This document shows, one piece after another, positions 16,180-25,142 of a DNA stretch of 64,000 bases. Origin of the DNA: a virus; IMG/VR virus record IMGVR_UViG_3300022745_000628, positions 62,001-126,000 of that record. One strand, given 5' to 3'. The notes below the pieces were generated by a model. It saw nothing but the letters and a program-made list of their open reading frames with translations. It had not been told where the DNA came from and did no database searches. A program made the position numbers and the translations under genes. Each line of letters opens with the position of its first letter. Within the stretch, counting starts at the first letter, position 1.

Positions 16180-16629
16180 ATGAGTCAGATCCCCTGGACG
16201 CTACAACCTGTACAATTCGACGATTTGGTTGCCGAAACCTGGCAAGTTGTCAAGTTAAAGGTACCGTGCCGCGGTGATGTTCGTTCGCTACTTGTAACAA
16301 ATATCACCGATGCAGACGCCGAGGTGTCGATCGAATTGTTTACACTGGAAGGGGCCGCGTATGCAGCATACGAATTGACTCCGCCAGATGACGTTGTTCC
16401 GTACACAGGGTCAGCACCGCACGGTTATTCGGTAACTGGTAGCGTGATCACCGGGCAAGGTGGATCCGCTACCATAGCGTCCGGAAGTGCGTATCCTTAT
16501 GCTAATTGCGACGGCTCCCGAACACAGCCAGAATACCAACTTTGGCTGGCTATCAATCCCGGTACCGGGGGCGAAGGGGTTGCCACTGTCGTGGTCTCCG
16601 GAATGTTCGCACCAGTTGGCATCTACTAA
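16180..16629 (+). CDS. Beta-rich structural-type protein, 149 aa
   Basis: It starts two bases after the previous stop. The product is nearly all predicted beta strand, with many Thr, Val and Gly residues and few charged ones, as in decoration or head-fibre domains. Near residue 100 is a Gly/Ser/Ala-rich loop. There is no signal peptide or enzyme motif. Tight linkage to the large protein upstream suggests the two act together in the virion, but this is inference. Confidence 0.65.
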   Translation: MSQIPWTLQPVQFDDLVAETWQVVKLKVPCRGDVRSLLVTNITDADAEVSIELFTLEGAAYAAYELTPPDDVVPYTGSAPHGYSVTGSVITGQGGSATIASGSAYPYANCDGSRTQPEYQLWLAINPGTGGEGVATVVVSGMFAPVGIY

Positions 16630-16634
16630 AAACC

Positions 16635-17591
16635 GTGAAATTAGAACATTATCTGGATTCCGCCAACCGAGCTCCGGATTGGCGGTGGCAGAGAGCTGTA
16701 AACATTCAAGATAATAACGACTTAGCGGCATCTAGAAGTCGAGATGGTTTTCCAGGGTTTTCGTTGATTAAAGAGGCGGCGTCCTTCCGCAGTTATTACG
16801 CTCGTGCTAACAACATGGGAGAATTTCGGGCGGTGATGGAACGATTTCCGCATATATTTCGAGCACACCAGCTATATTCCGATAACACCGATCGTTTACG
16901 CTATGCGCTGGAAGCTAATCTACTTACTGAGCGCAATTCGCTCGAAATAGCCCATTTGCTGAATCTTCCAAAAGAGACGGTGGATATGTATGAAGGGGTG
17001 TTTTTTAATGTTAAACCGTATCTACAAAATAAGCAGTATCTACTGCACTGCGTGATTAAACCAACGTTCGACGAAAACACTTATATGCGCGAATACGATT
17101 TTCTATGGAAATTGTATGCATTATTTCTTGGGCCATATGTATTGGACGCTATGCAGTCTATGTTCCCAAATCCGGTGTATTGTCACTCTCCGGATAACGT
17201 TGTACCGGTACTAAGAGACGATACTATGGACACAGCAAGTCTTAGAGCATCCATAGCTGCCAAGACTCTGAAGTTCACAGAACAGAACAAATTGCCGGTT
17301 CTTGAGCTATTTGCCAAGCTTACAGCTATTGCTCGAGATGCCGAAGCGGGCGGTAAATCTCAAGATTCTATGCTGGCGGCCGTGCAAAGCGTATTTGAAC
17401 ATATGCAATTACATATCGGACGCCATGCATTAACAAGTGATAATAAGGCACTAACTTATGATAAAAGTGCGGTAGAATTGAATATCACAGAGTTAACGCA
17501 AGTATCGTTATACGGCGGACTACCGGATAATGACTCTGTTCCAGATATTAGTTTTGATAAACTGATAGAAGAGAACAACTCTAGACGGTAA
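16635..17591 (+). CDS. Hypothetical protein with helix-turn-helix-like segment, 318 aa
   Basis: The open frame reaches back to 16506 inside the previous gene, but GTG 16635, just after that gene's stop, is the better start. The product is helical. Residues 100-126 (NSLEIAHLLNLPKETVDMYE) look like a helix-turn-helix of the sigma/terminase type, in which a helix is followed by a Leu-Pro turn and a recognition-like helix. The remainder has Trp, Tyr and Phe-rich helices. It could bind DNA during packaging or regulate late genes; no family is recognised. Codon use is more AAA/AAT-rich than in its neighbours. Confidence 0.6.
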   Translation: MKLEHYLDSANRAPDWRWQRAVNIQDNNDLAASRSRDGFPGFSLIKEAASFRSYYARANNMGEFRAVMERFPHIFRAHQLYSDNTDRLRYALEANLLTERNSLEIAHLLNLPKETVDMYEGVFFNVKPYLQNKQYLLHCVIKPTFDENTYMREYDFLWKLYALFLGPYVLDAMQSMFPNPVYCHSPDNVVPVLRDDTMDTASLRASIAAKTLKFTEQNKLPVLELFAKLTAIARDAEAGGKSQDSMLAAVQSVFEHMQLHIGRHALTSDNKALTYDKSAVELNITELTQVSLYGGLPDNDSVPDISFDKLIEENNSRR

Positions 17592-17617
17592 AACCTTTGT
17601 AGTACGGATAATGACTA

Positions 17618-18925
17618 ATGGCACGTTTGGACGCGGCTACCGAAAACAAATTGATGCAAGCTGTTGAAAAAACGGCGAGTCTTGTCGAATGCGAAGGACT
17701 TCATCCGACAAAGGCTTTGGAAAAGGTTGCGCGGGATGCTTCCCTAACCCGCGGAGCTATTGAAATTGTGGCGCGAGCCTACAATACCGGTAAATCAAAT
17801 GCTATCAGGGAATCTGGCTCTGACGTATTTGAAAAGAGCGCTTCTTTCGAAAGTGCTGACTCGGCAGCTGTAATTAGCGCGATATTTCCGGAAGGCGAGA
17901 TTAAAACGGCTGCACCTAAGGTCGACGAAACAGCGTTTTCAATCGACTACTTTTGGGCACCGGAGTCCTTACTTCCCAAGAAAGCTGCTGCATCCAGTTG
18001 CATCAATTTCGAAGATTTGTTCCCAGCGCAAGCTACCAGTATCGAAAAAGATCCGCAACTGGTCCAAGCCGGCATCGCTAAACGCGCCGCATATCTCCAC
18101 CGACAAGTCCAATACTGGCAAACCGAGGCGGCTAACAACGCTCAAGAACAAATTGATGCGTTTTACAAGTTAGCTGCTTATTTCGATGCTGACGATTGTG
18201 ATCCGTACGAAAGTGTGTTGCGCGGCGTCCGAGCATTTGGCAGTCCTAGCGACGTGTTTATTATGGAAAAAGTCAAGCCGGAAGCTCCGACGCGACTTTG
18301 GCACGCTAAGAACGCCAATGCGGCTGTGCCAATTAATCGACAACATCAGGTGTTTGAATTGCTAGAAGCCGTCAAAACGGCTACAGCTAAATGTCAGTAT
18401 TCGCAATCTACGGTAACAAATATCGCTAACGGAATAGCCGAGCTTATAGCGGACGGACAACCGTTTCGTACAGACAGCGTGATTCCTGAACGGACTAAGG
18501 TAGCAGCTGGTATTAATCCGATATCTTTGCTCGGAATCAACGAATTGATGCGGATTATGAACAGCACCGGCGACGAGCTCGGAAATCATCGGCAAGGTGC
18601 AGCTGATTTCGAATCCGCAGCCGGCCAAAAAATGTTGGCCGACATCGGTACACCTGATCACGAACAAAACCTGCGCCGAATTGCGGTAAAGAGTAACCTG
18701 CAAAAGATTCTATCTAGCGACCCGATTTTGCGAGGCTATTCGCCACATGACGTGGCACAGGCCTTTAATCAATATGCTCAAATTTCGCCGACTACAATTG
18801 ATCGAGATCTGCCAACACGTATGGCGCTTCGTCGACAATTGAGTCAGGACGGCCTTGAAACATTTGACCAGCAGCAGATCGCAGACCTGGACAGCTCACT
18901 TAGAACCGGAAAGACCAGCAAGTAA
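17618..18925 (+). CDS. Helical head-module protein, 435 aa
   Basis: The product is helical, Ala-rich and without membrane segments. It contains several copies of an aromatic-x-Lys-x-Ala motif (VFEKSAS near residue 71, FYKLAAY near 188) and many Lys-x-Ala pairs. Its gene overlaps the next one by the TAATG stop-start junction, so translation is probably coupled. Lying upstream of the prohead protease, it may be an internal head or core protein processed during maturation. No enzyme motif is visible. Confidence 0.65.
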   Translation: MARLDAATENKLMQAVEKTASLVECEGLHPTKALEKVARDASLTRGAIEIVARAYNTGKSNAIRESGSDVFEKSASFESADSAAVISAIFPEGEIKTAAPKVDETAFSIDYFWAPESLLPKKAAASSCINFEDLFPAQATSIEKDPQLVQAGIAKRAAYLHRQVQYWQTEAANNAQEQIDAFYKLAAYFDADDCDPYESVLRGVRAFGSPSDVFIMEKVKPEAPTRLWHAKNANAAVPINRQHQVFELLEAVKTATAKCQYSQSTVTNIANGIAELIADGQPFRTDSVIPERTKVAAGINPISLLGINELMRIMNSTGDELGNHRQGAADFESAAGQKMLADIGTPDHEQNLRRIAVKSNLQKILSSDPILRGYSPHDVAQAFNQYAQISPTTIDRDLPTRMALRRQLSQDGLETFDQQQIADLDSSLRTGKTSK

Positions 18926-20304
18926 TGGATCTAAGCAAAGTCGATTTGCAAACTGCCGCTGACGCACTTAAGAAATACGCGGCCGCTAAACAAGCAGACA
19001 TTGGCATGTCGGCACTCGGCGATGTCGGCATGGGCGGACTTATCGGGGCTGGACTAGGTGCTGGCGCGGGAGCTATTTACGAAGGTTTCCAGCCTGGCAA
19101 GAAAAAGAACTACCTGCAAAGAGCTATAACCGGGGCGGCCCTTGGTGGCACACTTGGCGCTGGCGCGGGAGCTGTTAAGAACTTAGTCACAGACTGGAAC
19201 ACACCTAAGCCAGATACAGACAGTTCCTTAATAAAGAAGCTTGAAGATGCGCATGCGGTTGGAGATATAGCCGCTTACAATGCACACCGTAAAGCTTTGG
19301 AAGACCGCGGTTTGAGCGTCAACAGTGATTCATTATTAGGATCTATTGCTAACAGCGCTACAACGCATAGCGTGAATAAAGACTTAATGGCCGGCGCCGT
19401 AGCATTTGCACCTACAGCCGCACGGCACTATCAAGCTGAAGCTGTTAACGGCAAAGAGATTATGAATCATGCTGTTCGCCGAGATGCTAACGGTAATGTG
19501 ATCCACAATGAATTTGCTGACCGCCTGCGTACTATGGCAGACGAGACCGCGCCAGTGCCAGATATATCGGCAGTTAATGCGGCTAAAACTGCACCGGTAA
19601 TCACTAAAGATGTTATCGATAATCGGCCAGCGCCAACAGCTGATCCGCTATCGGTTGTAGAAAAGACCGACCCTAATTTCGCACGGCGTGAAGCAGAACT
19701 TCACAAAAATATGCTGAACGCGATGAATAACGCTAAAAATTTAAATAATGATAGCGACGCGCTTAAGAAAATTCGCGGAGAAGCTGCGGACAACATGAAA
19801 CAAGTGCGTTTGGAAGCAGCCGCTGCTAAACACGACGTCAGTCAAATGGCTAGCAAGGACAAACTGTTTCAGCAGTTAAACGATGTACACGACAGCCAAG
19901 CGCAGTTAAAGCACAAAGAGAACATCCAAAAAGCGGAACTTAAGTACCAAGAAGATGTAGCGGCGCGAGAAGCCATGAAACGCGACGCAGAGCTTAAAGG
20001 CCGTAAGTTTGAGACCGCTACCATGCGCGACGGTAAAATATGGGATCCAACGGGTAAGCGTTTAAATGTGACCATGCGTCCACGAGCGCAGGGTGGTAAT
20101 GTCGAGCATGCTAAGCATATGGACGATATCCGAAGATCTGCAATCGGAGCTAAAAAAGATGTAGCGAAAGCTACAACTAAGGCCGAGCTGACTACTGGTA
20201 AGGGTCTTGGATCTGTAGGGTTGCGTGCATTGCTTGGCTATTTGGCAGGTGCTGGCGCAGAGGGTTTGTACAGTCATTTAACCATGCCGTCCACCGAAAA
20301 GTAA
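18925..20304 (+). CDS. Glycine-zipper and coiled-coil protein, 459 aa
   Basis: The start overlaps the previous stop (TAATG). Residues 25-55 hold GMGGLIGAGLGAGAGAIYEG and residues 70-90 hold GAALGGTLGAGAGAVKN, two strong GxxxG-type glycine zippers. A long charged helical region spans roughly residues 240-370, and a third zipper (LLGYLAGAGAEGLYSHL) lies close to the C-terminus. Membrane-spanning glycine zippers at both ends of a coiled coil fit an ejected channel-forming virion protein, but no homologue is recognised. It ends one base before the protease gene. Confidence 0.65.
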   Translation: MDLSKVDLQTAADALKKYAAAKQADIGMSALGDVGMGGLIGAGLGAGAGAIYEGFQPGKKKNYLQRAITGAALGGTLGAGAGAVKNLVTDWNTPKPDTDSSLIKKLEDAHAVGDIAAYNAHRKALEDRGLSVNSDSLLGSIANSATTHSVNKDLMAGAVAFAPTAARHYQAEAVNGKEIMNHAVRRDANGNVIHNEFADRLRTMADETAPVPDISAVNAAKTAPVITKDVIDNRPAPTADPLSVVEKTDPNFARREAELHKNMLNAMNNAKNLNNDSDALKKIRGEAADNMKQVRLEAAAAKHDVSQMASKDKLFQQLNDVHDSQAQLKHKENIQKAELKYQEDVAAREAMKRDAELKGRKFETATMRDGKIWDPTGKRLNVTMRPRAQGGNVEHAKHMDDIRRSAIGAKKDVAKATTKAELTTGKGLGSVGLRALLGYLAGAGAEGLYSHLTMPSTEK

Positions 20305-20305
20305 C

Positions 20306-21805
20306 ATGCTTAAACTTATAGACCCAGCTTCATTTGATTTTGACGCACCAATATTTGAATTGGTGAAAGCCTCCAGCCGTGGACTGATTGGCTACGATCG
20401 CAGTGTGTTTGAAAAGCGCGCGTCGTCAGGTATTTTGTGCAATATCGACGATATGCTTAAACAAGCCAAATCAGATGAGCCGCTTGTACATATGTTGGCA
20501 ATGGGTTCTACAGAACACACCGGGCCTAATCGAAATGGTGATGGCTGGCGTACAGAAACTTTGCGCGCTACTCACCCTACATTCGTGAAGTTTGCCAGGC
20601 TGTACAGGAACCACAGTAATAAAAATCCGGAAAAGTCCTACGGTCGCATTATCAAATCTGCGTTTAACGAGACAAATCCGCGCGTGGAATTGATAGTTGC
20701 ACTCAATGGTAGTGACGCAGCTGCTCGCCGAAACGGCGGATTAGTTGCCGATAAAGAAATGCATAAGTTAGCGTCTGGTAAAGAGCTCGCCGTATCTATG
20801 GGCGCTACTTTACCATTTGACGTGTGCTCGTACTGCGGAAACAAATCTAAAACTCCAGCTGAGTATTGCCGTGGTACCCATGAGGGCGGCAATTGCGAAG
20901 CCGGCGGTTTGCAAACCAAAATGGGGGCACTTGTAAACATTAACGGTGATTTACATCATTTACATGCTGATAACCCAGCTCCCGGCCTCAAATTCTTCGA
21001 CATTTCGCACGTATTTCGCCCAGCCGATCGTATTGCATATGCGCTCGGGCAACTAACCAAATCCGCTGGCGATAACACTATGAGTAAATCGGCTGAAGCT
21101 GCGTTACTCGCTGGTATTACTATTCCAGAGTTAGTATACGAAGAAGATGTACAGAATTACGATACAAACGTACAACGGCTATTAAAGGTTGCGCAGACAC
21201 TTGCTAACTATGAACAAGAAATAGAAAGTGGCGAGAAGTTAGGCGACAGCTATTACTCAATGGCTTTTAGCAGCGAACTGTTTCCAGCAGATATGAGCGC
21301 TGCGCGAAGCGTACGTAACAAATTTTCTATGTTTTTAGGTGCGTTGGCGCGTAACAAAGTATGTCTTCCGGTAGAAGGCTTGATCAGCTTATGTACTGAC
21401 GAACCATTCGAGAAAACTGCTGCAACCGCTAAACTAGTAAAGGCCGTTTTGCCTGGGATTTTCACACAATTATTGCAAGACCCAGAGCTTCCGAGCTTAC
21501 TTAAAACTTCGTACTATCAGCCTGTAGTTCCGCATACTGTTGATAGTTCTTTTGTACAATATCATCCAATACTAGAAAATTTTTCTTTGTATAAAGGTGA
21601 TATCGAAAAACGTGCGACGCGTGCTTGTTTACAATTGATTGAGAATACCTTAGTTAAAGTCGGGAATCACCGCCCTACGGTAACTAACGGTAATCTGTTG
21701 AAACTTGCAAAAGAGTATGCGTTGTACAAACTGGCCTTCGTGGCCGCCGCGGACTGTGGACCAGCCGAAACACGTTTGGCAGTTTTACAAAACTACTGCA
21801 ATTAA
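20306..21805 (+). CDS. Prohead maturation protease, 499 aa
   Basis: The N-terminal half has the layout of phage prohead serine proteases: MGSTEHTGPNRNGDGW near residue 70, the candidate catalytic His103 in YRNHSNK followed by a Gly-Arg-Ile strand, and candidate Ser164 in ELAVSMGA. The FFDISHVFRPADRIAYAL segment further on is also typical. An unusual insert just after the serine carries C174, C177, C188, H192 and C197, probably a zinc site. The C-terminal half is helical and holds several aromatic-Lys-x-Ala motifs (FEKTAA, LYKLAF). The enzyme would cleave scaffold and head proteins during capsid maturation. It lies directly upstream of the probable scaffold and capsid genes, the expected order. 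Confidence 0.8.
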   Translation: MLKLIDPASFDFDAPIFELVKASSRGLIGYDRSVFEKRASSGILCNIDDMLKQAKSDEPLVHMLAMGSTEHTGPNRNGDGWRTETLRATHPTFVKFARLYRNHSNKNPEKSYGRIIKSAFNETNPRVELIVALNGSDAAARRNGGLVADKEMHKLASGKELAVSMGATLPFDVCSYCGNKSKTPAEYCRGTHEGGNCEAGGLQTKMGALVNINGDLHHLHADNPAPGLKFFDISHVFRPADRIAYALGQLTKSAGDNTMSKSAEAALLAGITIPELVYEEDVQNYDTNVQRLLKVAQTLANYEQEIESGEKLGDSYYSMAFSSELFPADMSAARSVRNKFSMFLGALARNKVCLPVEGLISLCTDEPFEKTAATAKLVKAVLPGIFTQLLQDPELPSLLKTSYYQPVVPHTVDSSFVQYHPILENFSLYKGDIEKRATRACLQLIENTLVKVGNHRPTVTNGNLLKLAKEYALYKLAFVAAADCGPAETRLAVLQNYCN

Positions 21806-21823
21806 CCAAGGACTTTGTTTACT

Positions 21824-23077
21824 ATGAAAAGTTTGTTCGAAGCAATGCGCGAACTGTCGAGTGGCGTAGAGACTGCAAACTCTGCGCAATACAAGCGGGC
21901 TGCCGAGGTCGGAAAGACCACGCACCCAGTTGATAAATTGGATGACGGCGGCAAGCCTGCAGTTGTTGGTGCGTTCGGAAACGAGCAAGCCGCGGATGTC
22001 AAGGCACAACAGCCACAACTCTTGGAAGGCCCCAACGATGTGACCTACAACCAAGAAGCGGCTGCTGATCAAACAAATATTAAGAAGACTGAGATTGGGA
22101 AGGATCCAGCCGTCGAACGTGATTACAAGACCACGTCCTACGACCCAGGCACTACACACCCAGCACGCGTCGACAAGAAAGCTTCCAGCAAGTACGCATC
22201 GGCTTCGCTTAGCGAATTGCTCGGCATGCATACCAAGATTGCTGATGCAATCATGGCTGATGTTGCAAACGGCCAGCCAGTTAAGACTGCGTCTGCACAA
22301 TCGTCCACACAACCAGCAGCTCTTGATATCGATAAACTAGTCAAAGAAGCAGCTGATCACCCAGAAAACCAACCTTTTAAGGAAGGTTACGAGTTGGCAG
22401 CTAAGCTTGGTTTCCAGGCAGCTGGCGCCGAAGCATGGGTTTCCGATTACGTCGAAAAGATTGCAGCTGAAGCAACGCTCGATGCAGACCTTGTAATTGG
22501 TTTGCTCGAAGGCATGGCGCACAAGGCGGCTAACGACAAGGATATGGCTGCCGAGTCTTTTTCTGAAGAAGGTGCGGAGCATGGTAGCCCCGCAGCACCC
22601 AAGCCTTCCGAAGATAAGCCAGTTGAGGGTGCAGCATCTCCAGCAGCTATCGCTCCTGAGTCCGTAGATCCAGCCAGTATGGGTGGTGACGGCGACGGAT
22701 CGGACATGAGTCAAGAAGAAGCCATTGCAGCGCTTGACAAAGCATTGCAAGACTTAGGCATTTCACCAGAAGAACTGGTGGAAGCGTTGCAGCACTCCGG
22801 ATCCACCGGCGGGGCACCTGAGGCAGGGATGCCTCCCGAGGCAGGGATGCCATCGGCAGGTGCTATGCCCGGCGCGGAGGCAGGGATGCCTCCCGCAGCT
22901 GGTGGAGCCGAAATGCCTATGGACCCAAGCGCAATGAAGTTGGGCCAAGATCTCCAAGCATTTCGACGCAAGAATCTGCTAGCTAAGCTTGCAGGCTCTC
23001 CGCAGCCGGAACTTTCGAAACGAGCGAAGGCTAACATCGCAAAGATGAAGTCTTACGTGTCTGAACTTTGCAAATAA
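21824..23077 (+). CDS. Probable scaffold / prohead core protein, 417 aa
   Basis: The open frame has a TTG at 21815, but ATG 21824 stands 11 bases from AAGGA and is the better start. The protein is acidic, Ala-rich and largely helical or disordered, with a Pro/Met/Gly-rich repeat section near residues 330-375 (repeated EAGMPP units) and a basic helical C-terminus (KRAKANIAKMKSYVSELCK). Location between protease and capsid genes, low complexity, and a basic tail that could dock on the capsid all fit a scaffold. AAG-biased lysine codons suggest strong expression. It carries YKRAAE and VEKIAAE, instances of the shared Lys-x-Ala motif. Confidence 0.65.
   Translation: MKSLFEAMRELSSGVETANSAQYKRAAEVGKTTHPVDKLDDGGKPAVVGAFGNEQAADVKAQQPQLLEGPNDVTYNQEAAADQTNIKKTEIGKDPAVERDYKTTSYDPGTTHPARVDKKASSKYASASLSELLGMHTKIADAIMADVANGQPVKTASAQSSTQPAALDIDKLVKEAADHPENQPFKEGYELAAKLGFQAAGAEAWVSDYVEKIAAEATLDADLVIGLLEGMAHKAANDKDMAAESFSEEGAEHGSPAAPKPSEDKPVEGAASPAAIAPESVDPASMGGDGDGSDMSQEEAIAALDKALQDLGISPEELVEALQHSGSTGGAPEAGMPPEAGMPSAGAMPGAEAGMPPAAGGAEMPMDPSAMKLGQDLQAFRRKNLLAKLAGSPQPELSKRAKANIAKMKSYVSELCK
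22820..22890 (+). repeat. Palindromic 14-bp repeat, three copies
   Basis: GAGGCAGGGATGCC occurs at 22820-22833, 22838-22851 and 22877-22890. GGCA and TGCC within each copy are complementary around GGGA, so each copy can form a small hairpin. The copies are identical in DNA, unlike most repeats in this genome, which suggests recent duplication. They encode the EAGMPP units of the probable scaffold. Confidence 0.8.
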
Positions 23078-23092
23078 GGACTTAAAATCTCC

Positions 23093-23470
23093 ATGATTAC
23101 TGACGAAACACTCGCAAAGCTCTCGACACCTGAAAAGGTGTTGGAGCATTTGGAACTTAGCGACGTTGCCTTGCAAAAGGCGGCTGCTGCTGAGGAAGCA
23201 CAGAAGGTTGCCAGCGATGCTGTAAAGGCGTTGATCGGCCCAACAGTTCAAACAATGCTACAGTCCGGCGTTATTCGAAAGGATCAAGCTGAGAAGTCAG
23301 CCAGCATTCTTTTGAGCCATGCTGAATCATTGAAGTTGTTGGCGAAGGTTGCGCAGTTTGTAGCTAACCAGCCTTCTAACATCGGAAAACCTGCTGACGT
23401 TGCGAAGCACGCAAGTGCTGACGACTGGGCGGAACAAGACGCGCGATTTTTGGAAAAACTTCGCGGCTAA
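23093..23470 (+). CDS. Small helical head-module protein, 125 aa
   Basis: AAGGA stands 11 bases before the ATG. The product is almost wholly helical and Ala/Lys-rich (ALQKAAAAEEAQKVASDA near residue 28), with no cysteine, membrane or enzyme motif. It lies between the probable scaffold and the decoration-like protein. It could be a second core or scaffold component, or a minor capsid protein. No family is recognised. Confidence 0.65.
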   Translation: MITDETLAKLSTPEKVLEHLELSDVALQKAAAAEEAQKVASDAVKALIGPTVQTMLQSGVIRKDQAEKSASILLSHAESLKLLAKVAQFVANQPSNIGKPADVAKHASADDWAEQDARFLEKLRG

Positions 23471-23515
23471 TCCTTTTTAACTTGAAAATCACACGAGCAC
23501 GGAGGCTCAACGATA

Positions 23516-24079
23516 ATGACAGCACCATCGCAAATGTTCGAACACTTCCTTGACCCTTTGAAGGGTTGGTGGGATTGGGCGTGTTTGAATTTCGTGGCTA
23601 AGCAATCCGCAGACGTCGAATTCGACATTCCTGCTGGTCGCGTTGTTCACTTGAATTCTAGTGGCGAATTTGTTACCGGACAGTCGGGCGTTACGATGCC
23701 TATGTTCTTGTTCACCGGTAGCGCAGCTTTTGACGTGAATGTTCCAAGCGGAACGACCGCGGCAGGCACCTTTGTTAGCCAACCTATTCTTCCTTCGGGT
23801 GAGATGATGGCTTTGGTTGCAACTGGTGGCTACGAGTTGTCCAGCACCGAATATGACACGACAAAGACTTACGCAGTAAACGATCTTTTGACAGCTCACC
23901 CAGCGGACGATGATTCGGCAGTCGGCGGAGTCCTCACCAACGTCAAAGTTGGTGGCGGCGGAAGCACTACCTATATCGATCCAATCTGCGGCGTTGTTTC
24001 AAAGATCGGACAGCGAAACGAGTACAACGTGCGTGTATTGCACTTTTGGACCGTTTACTTGCCGGCATCGAACGATTAA
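23516..24079 (+). CDS. Head decoration-like protein, 187 aa
   Basis: A strong GGAGG site lies upstream of the ATG. The protein is beta-rich, with a DIPAGRVVHLNSSGEFVTG start typical of decoration proteins that begin with a strand-loop-strand, and Gly-rich loops such as VGGGGSTTY near residue 143. Position immediately before the major capsid gene is the usual place for a decoration or stabilising head protein. The assignment rests on position and composition, not on a diagnostic motif. Confidence 0.6.
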   Translation: MTAPSQMFEHFLDPLKGWWDWACLNFVAKQSADVEFDIPAGRVVHLNSSGEFVTGQSGVTMPMFLFTGSAAFDVNVPSGTTAAGTFVSQPILPSGEMMALVATGGYELSSTEYDTTKTYAVNDLLTAHPADDDSAVGGVLTNVKVGGGGSTTYIDPICGVVSKIGQRNEYNVRVLHFWTVYLPASND

Positions 24080-24089
24080 TCCACAAAAC

Positions 24090-24116
24090 CAACCGCCGGC
24101 TAATAACCGGCGGTTG
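24090..24116 (+). terminator. Hairpin terminator upstream of the capsid gene
   Basis: CAACCGCCGG (24090-24099) pairs perfectly with CCGGCGGTTG (24107-24116) around a seven-base loop, followed by a T-rich but interrupted tail. It probably ends or attenuates transcription after the decoration-like gene; alternatively it stabilises the 3' end of a processed transcript. The capsid gene then has its own 80-base leader. Confidence 0.65.
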
Positions 24117-24196
24117 TTCTTGTTTTCAATTTCATCAAAAAACTGGCCCCGTCGGAAGGACTCCGATGGTCGCTTCACGGAGGAAGAACTTAAAAC

Positions 24197-25123
24197 ATGG
24201 CTACACAAGAACAAATCGGTGTAATGAACCGCACGTTTCTTGATACGATCGAATCCGGTCAGTACAAGAAGGCCGCGGATGCCGTTACCGATTACACTCG
24301 AACGAAGTTGCGTGAAGAAGGATTCTTCCGCAAGATTATGCCACCGATCCAAGTAGACGACAGTCAACTTGATCGACAAGTTAGTGATCCACGACCTGTG
24401 ATCATCATCGACCGTCAGGCCGAAAGTGGTCCAGCCGTAACCATTCCTTTCGCGACGACCCCACGTAATATGTGGATCAAGGGACCGCGATACATGGTTG
24501 CTTTCAGCCGTATCATCACCCCACAGTTCCAAACAGATAAGGATTATCTGCGAACGTGGCATATGGACATCCGTCAATTGGTCTCCGACCAAGCGATCCG
24601 CGATATCGGTACTGAAGAAGATACCAAGTTTATTTCGGCTGTTAACTCGGTCATGGTCGGCGCAGATCAAGCGGTTCCAGCTAACAACAACGTTGTTCAG
24701 TGGAAGACGATTCCAGGCGGAATCACCCGCGACGCGATCAAGTCTGCTAAGGCAATCATGCGAAAGGGGCCTTCGAAGCTCTCCGCTGAAGTTGCTTTGG
24801 TTAACCACGTTACTATTCTCGAGTTCGAAGCGTTTGATCGTAACGAAATCGGTGGTGACTTGGCACAAGACATTTTCAAGAATGGCTTCGCCGAGAAAGA
24901 AATTTTCAACCTCAAGTTGTTCGCAACGATCAAGGACACGCTTGTTCCTGACGATTCGATGTACTTGTTTGCGGATCCAAAGTTCATTGGAAAACACTTC
25001 GTTCTCGAAGATGTTACCATGTACATGGAGAACAAGGCATTCATGCTTTCGTTCTTCGCATACCAAACTACTGGTGCTGCAATCGGGCACACCGGCGGCT
25101 TGGCTCGCGCTGACTTCGCATAA
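24197..25123 (+). CDS. Major capsid protein (HK97-fold type), 308 aa
   Basis: A strong GGAGGAA site precedes the ATG by about 12 bases. Length and order (protease, scaffold, decoration, this gene) fit a major capsid protein. The sequence shows an N-terminal helical arm, then a mixed alpha/beta body with segments such as RPVIIIDRQAESGPAVTIPF and YMVAFSRIITPQF, like the E-loop and P-domain strands of short HK97-fold capsid proteins, and a C-terminal beta-rich part. By my reading about 19 of 21 lysine codons are AAG, against mostly AAA in tail genes, as expected for the most abundant protein. It contains YKKAAD near its N-terminus, a possible processing or docking motif. Confidence 0.78.
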   Translation: MATQEQIGVMNRTFLDTIESGQYKKAADAVTDYTRTKLREEGFFRKIMPPIQVDDSQLDRQVSDPRPVIIIDRQAESGPAVTIPFATTPRNMWIKGPRYMVAFSRIITPQFQTDKDYLRTWHMDIRQLVSDQAIRDIGTEEDTKFISAVNSVMVGADQAVPANNNVVQWKTIPGGITRDAIKSAKAIMRKGPSKLSAEVALVNHVTILEFEAFDRNEIGGDLAQDIFKNGFAEKEIFNLKLFATIKDTLVPDDSMYLFADPKFIGKHFVLEDVTMYMENKAFMLSFFAYQTTGAAIGHTGGLARADFA

Positions 25124-25142
25124 CCAGTAAGGAGCGTTTACC

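Noticed and set aside
16506-16634. Upstream part of the open frame for the 16635 gene
   Set aside because: It lies inside the previous gene in another frame and reads Arg/Cys-rich like a shadow; GTG 16635 follows the stop directly.
23999-25090. A 363-residue open frame on the minus strand opposite the capsid gene
   Set aside because: It is the antisense of well-supported genes, with Cys, His and Arg-rich composition typical of shadow frames, and all other genes are on the plus strand.
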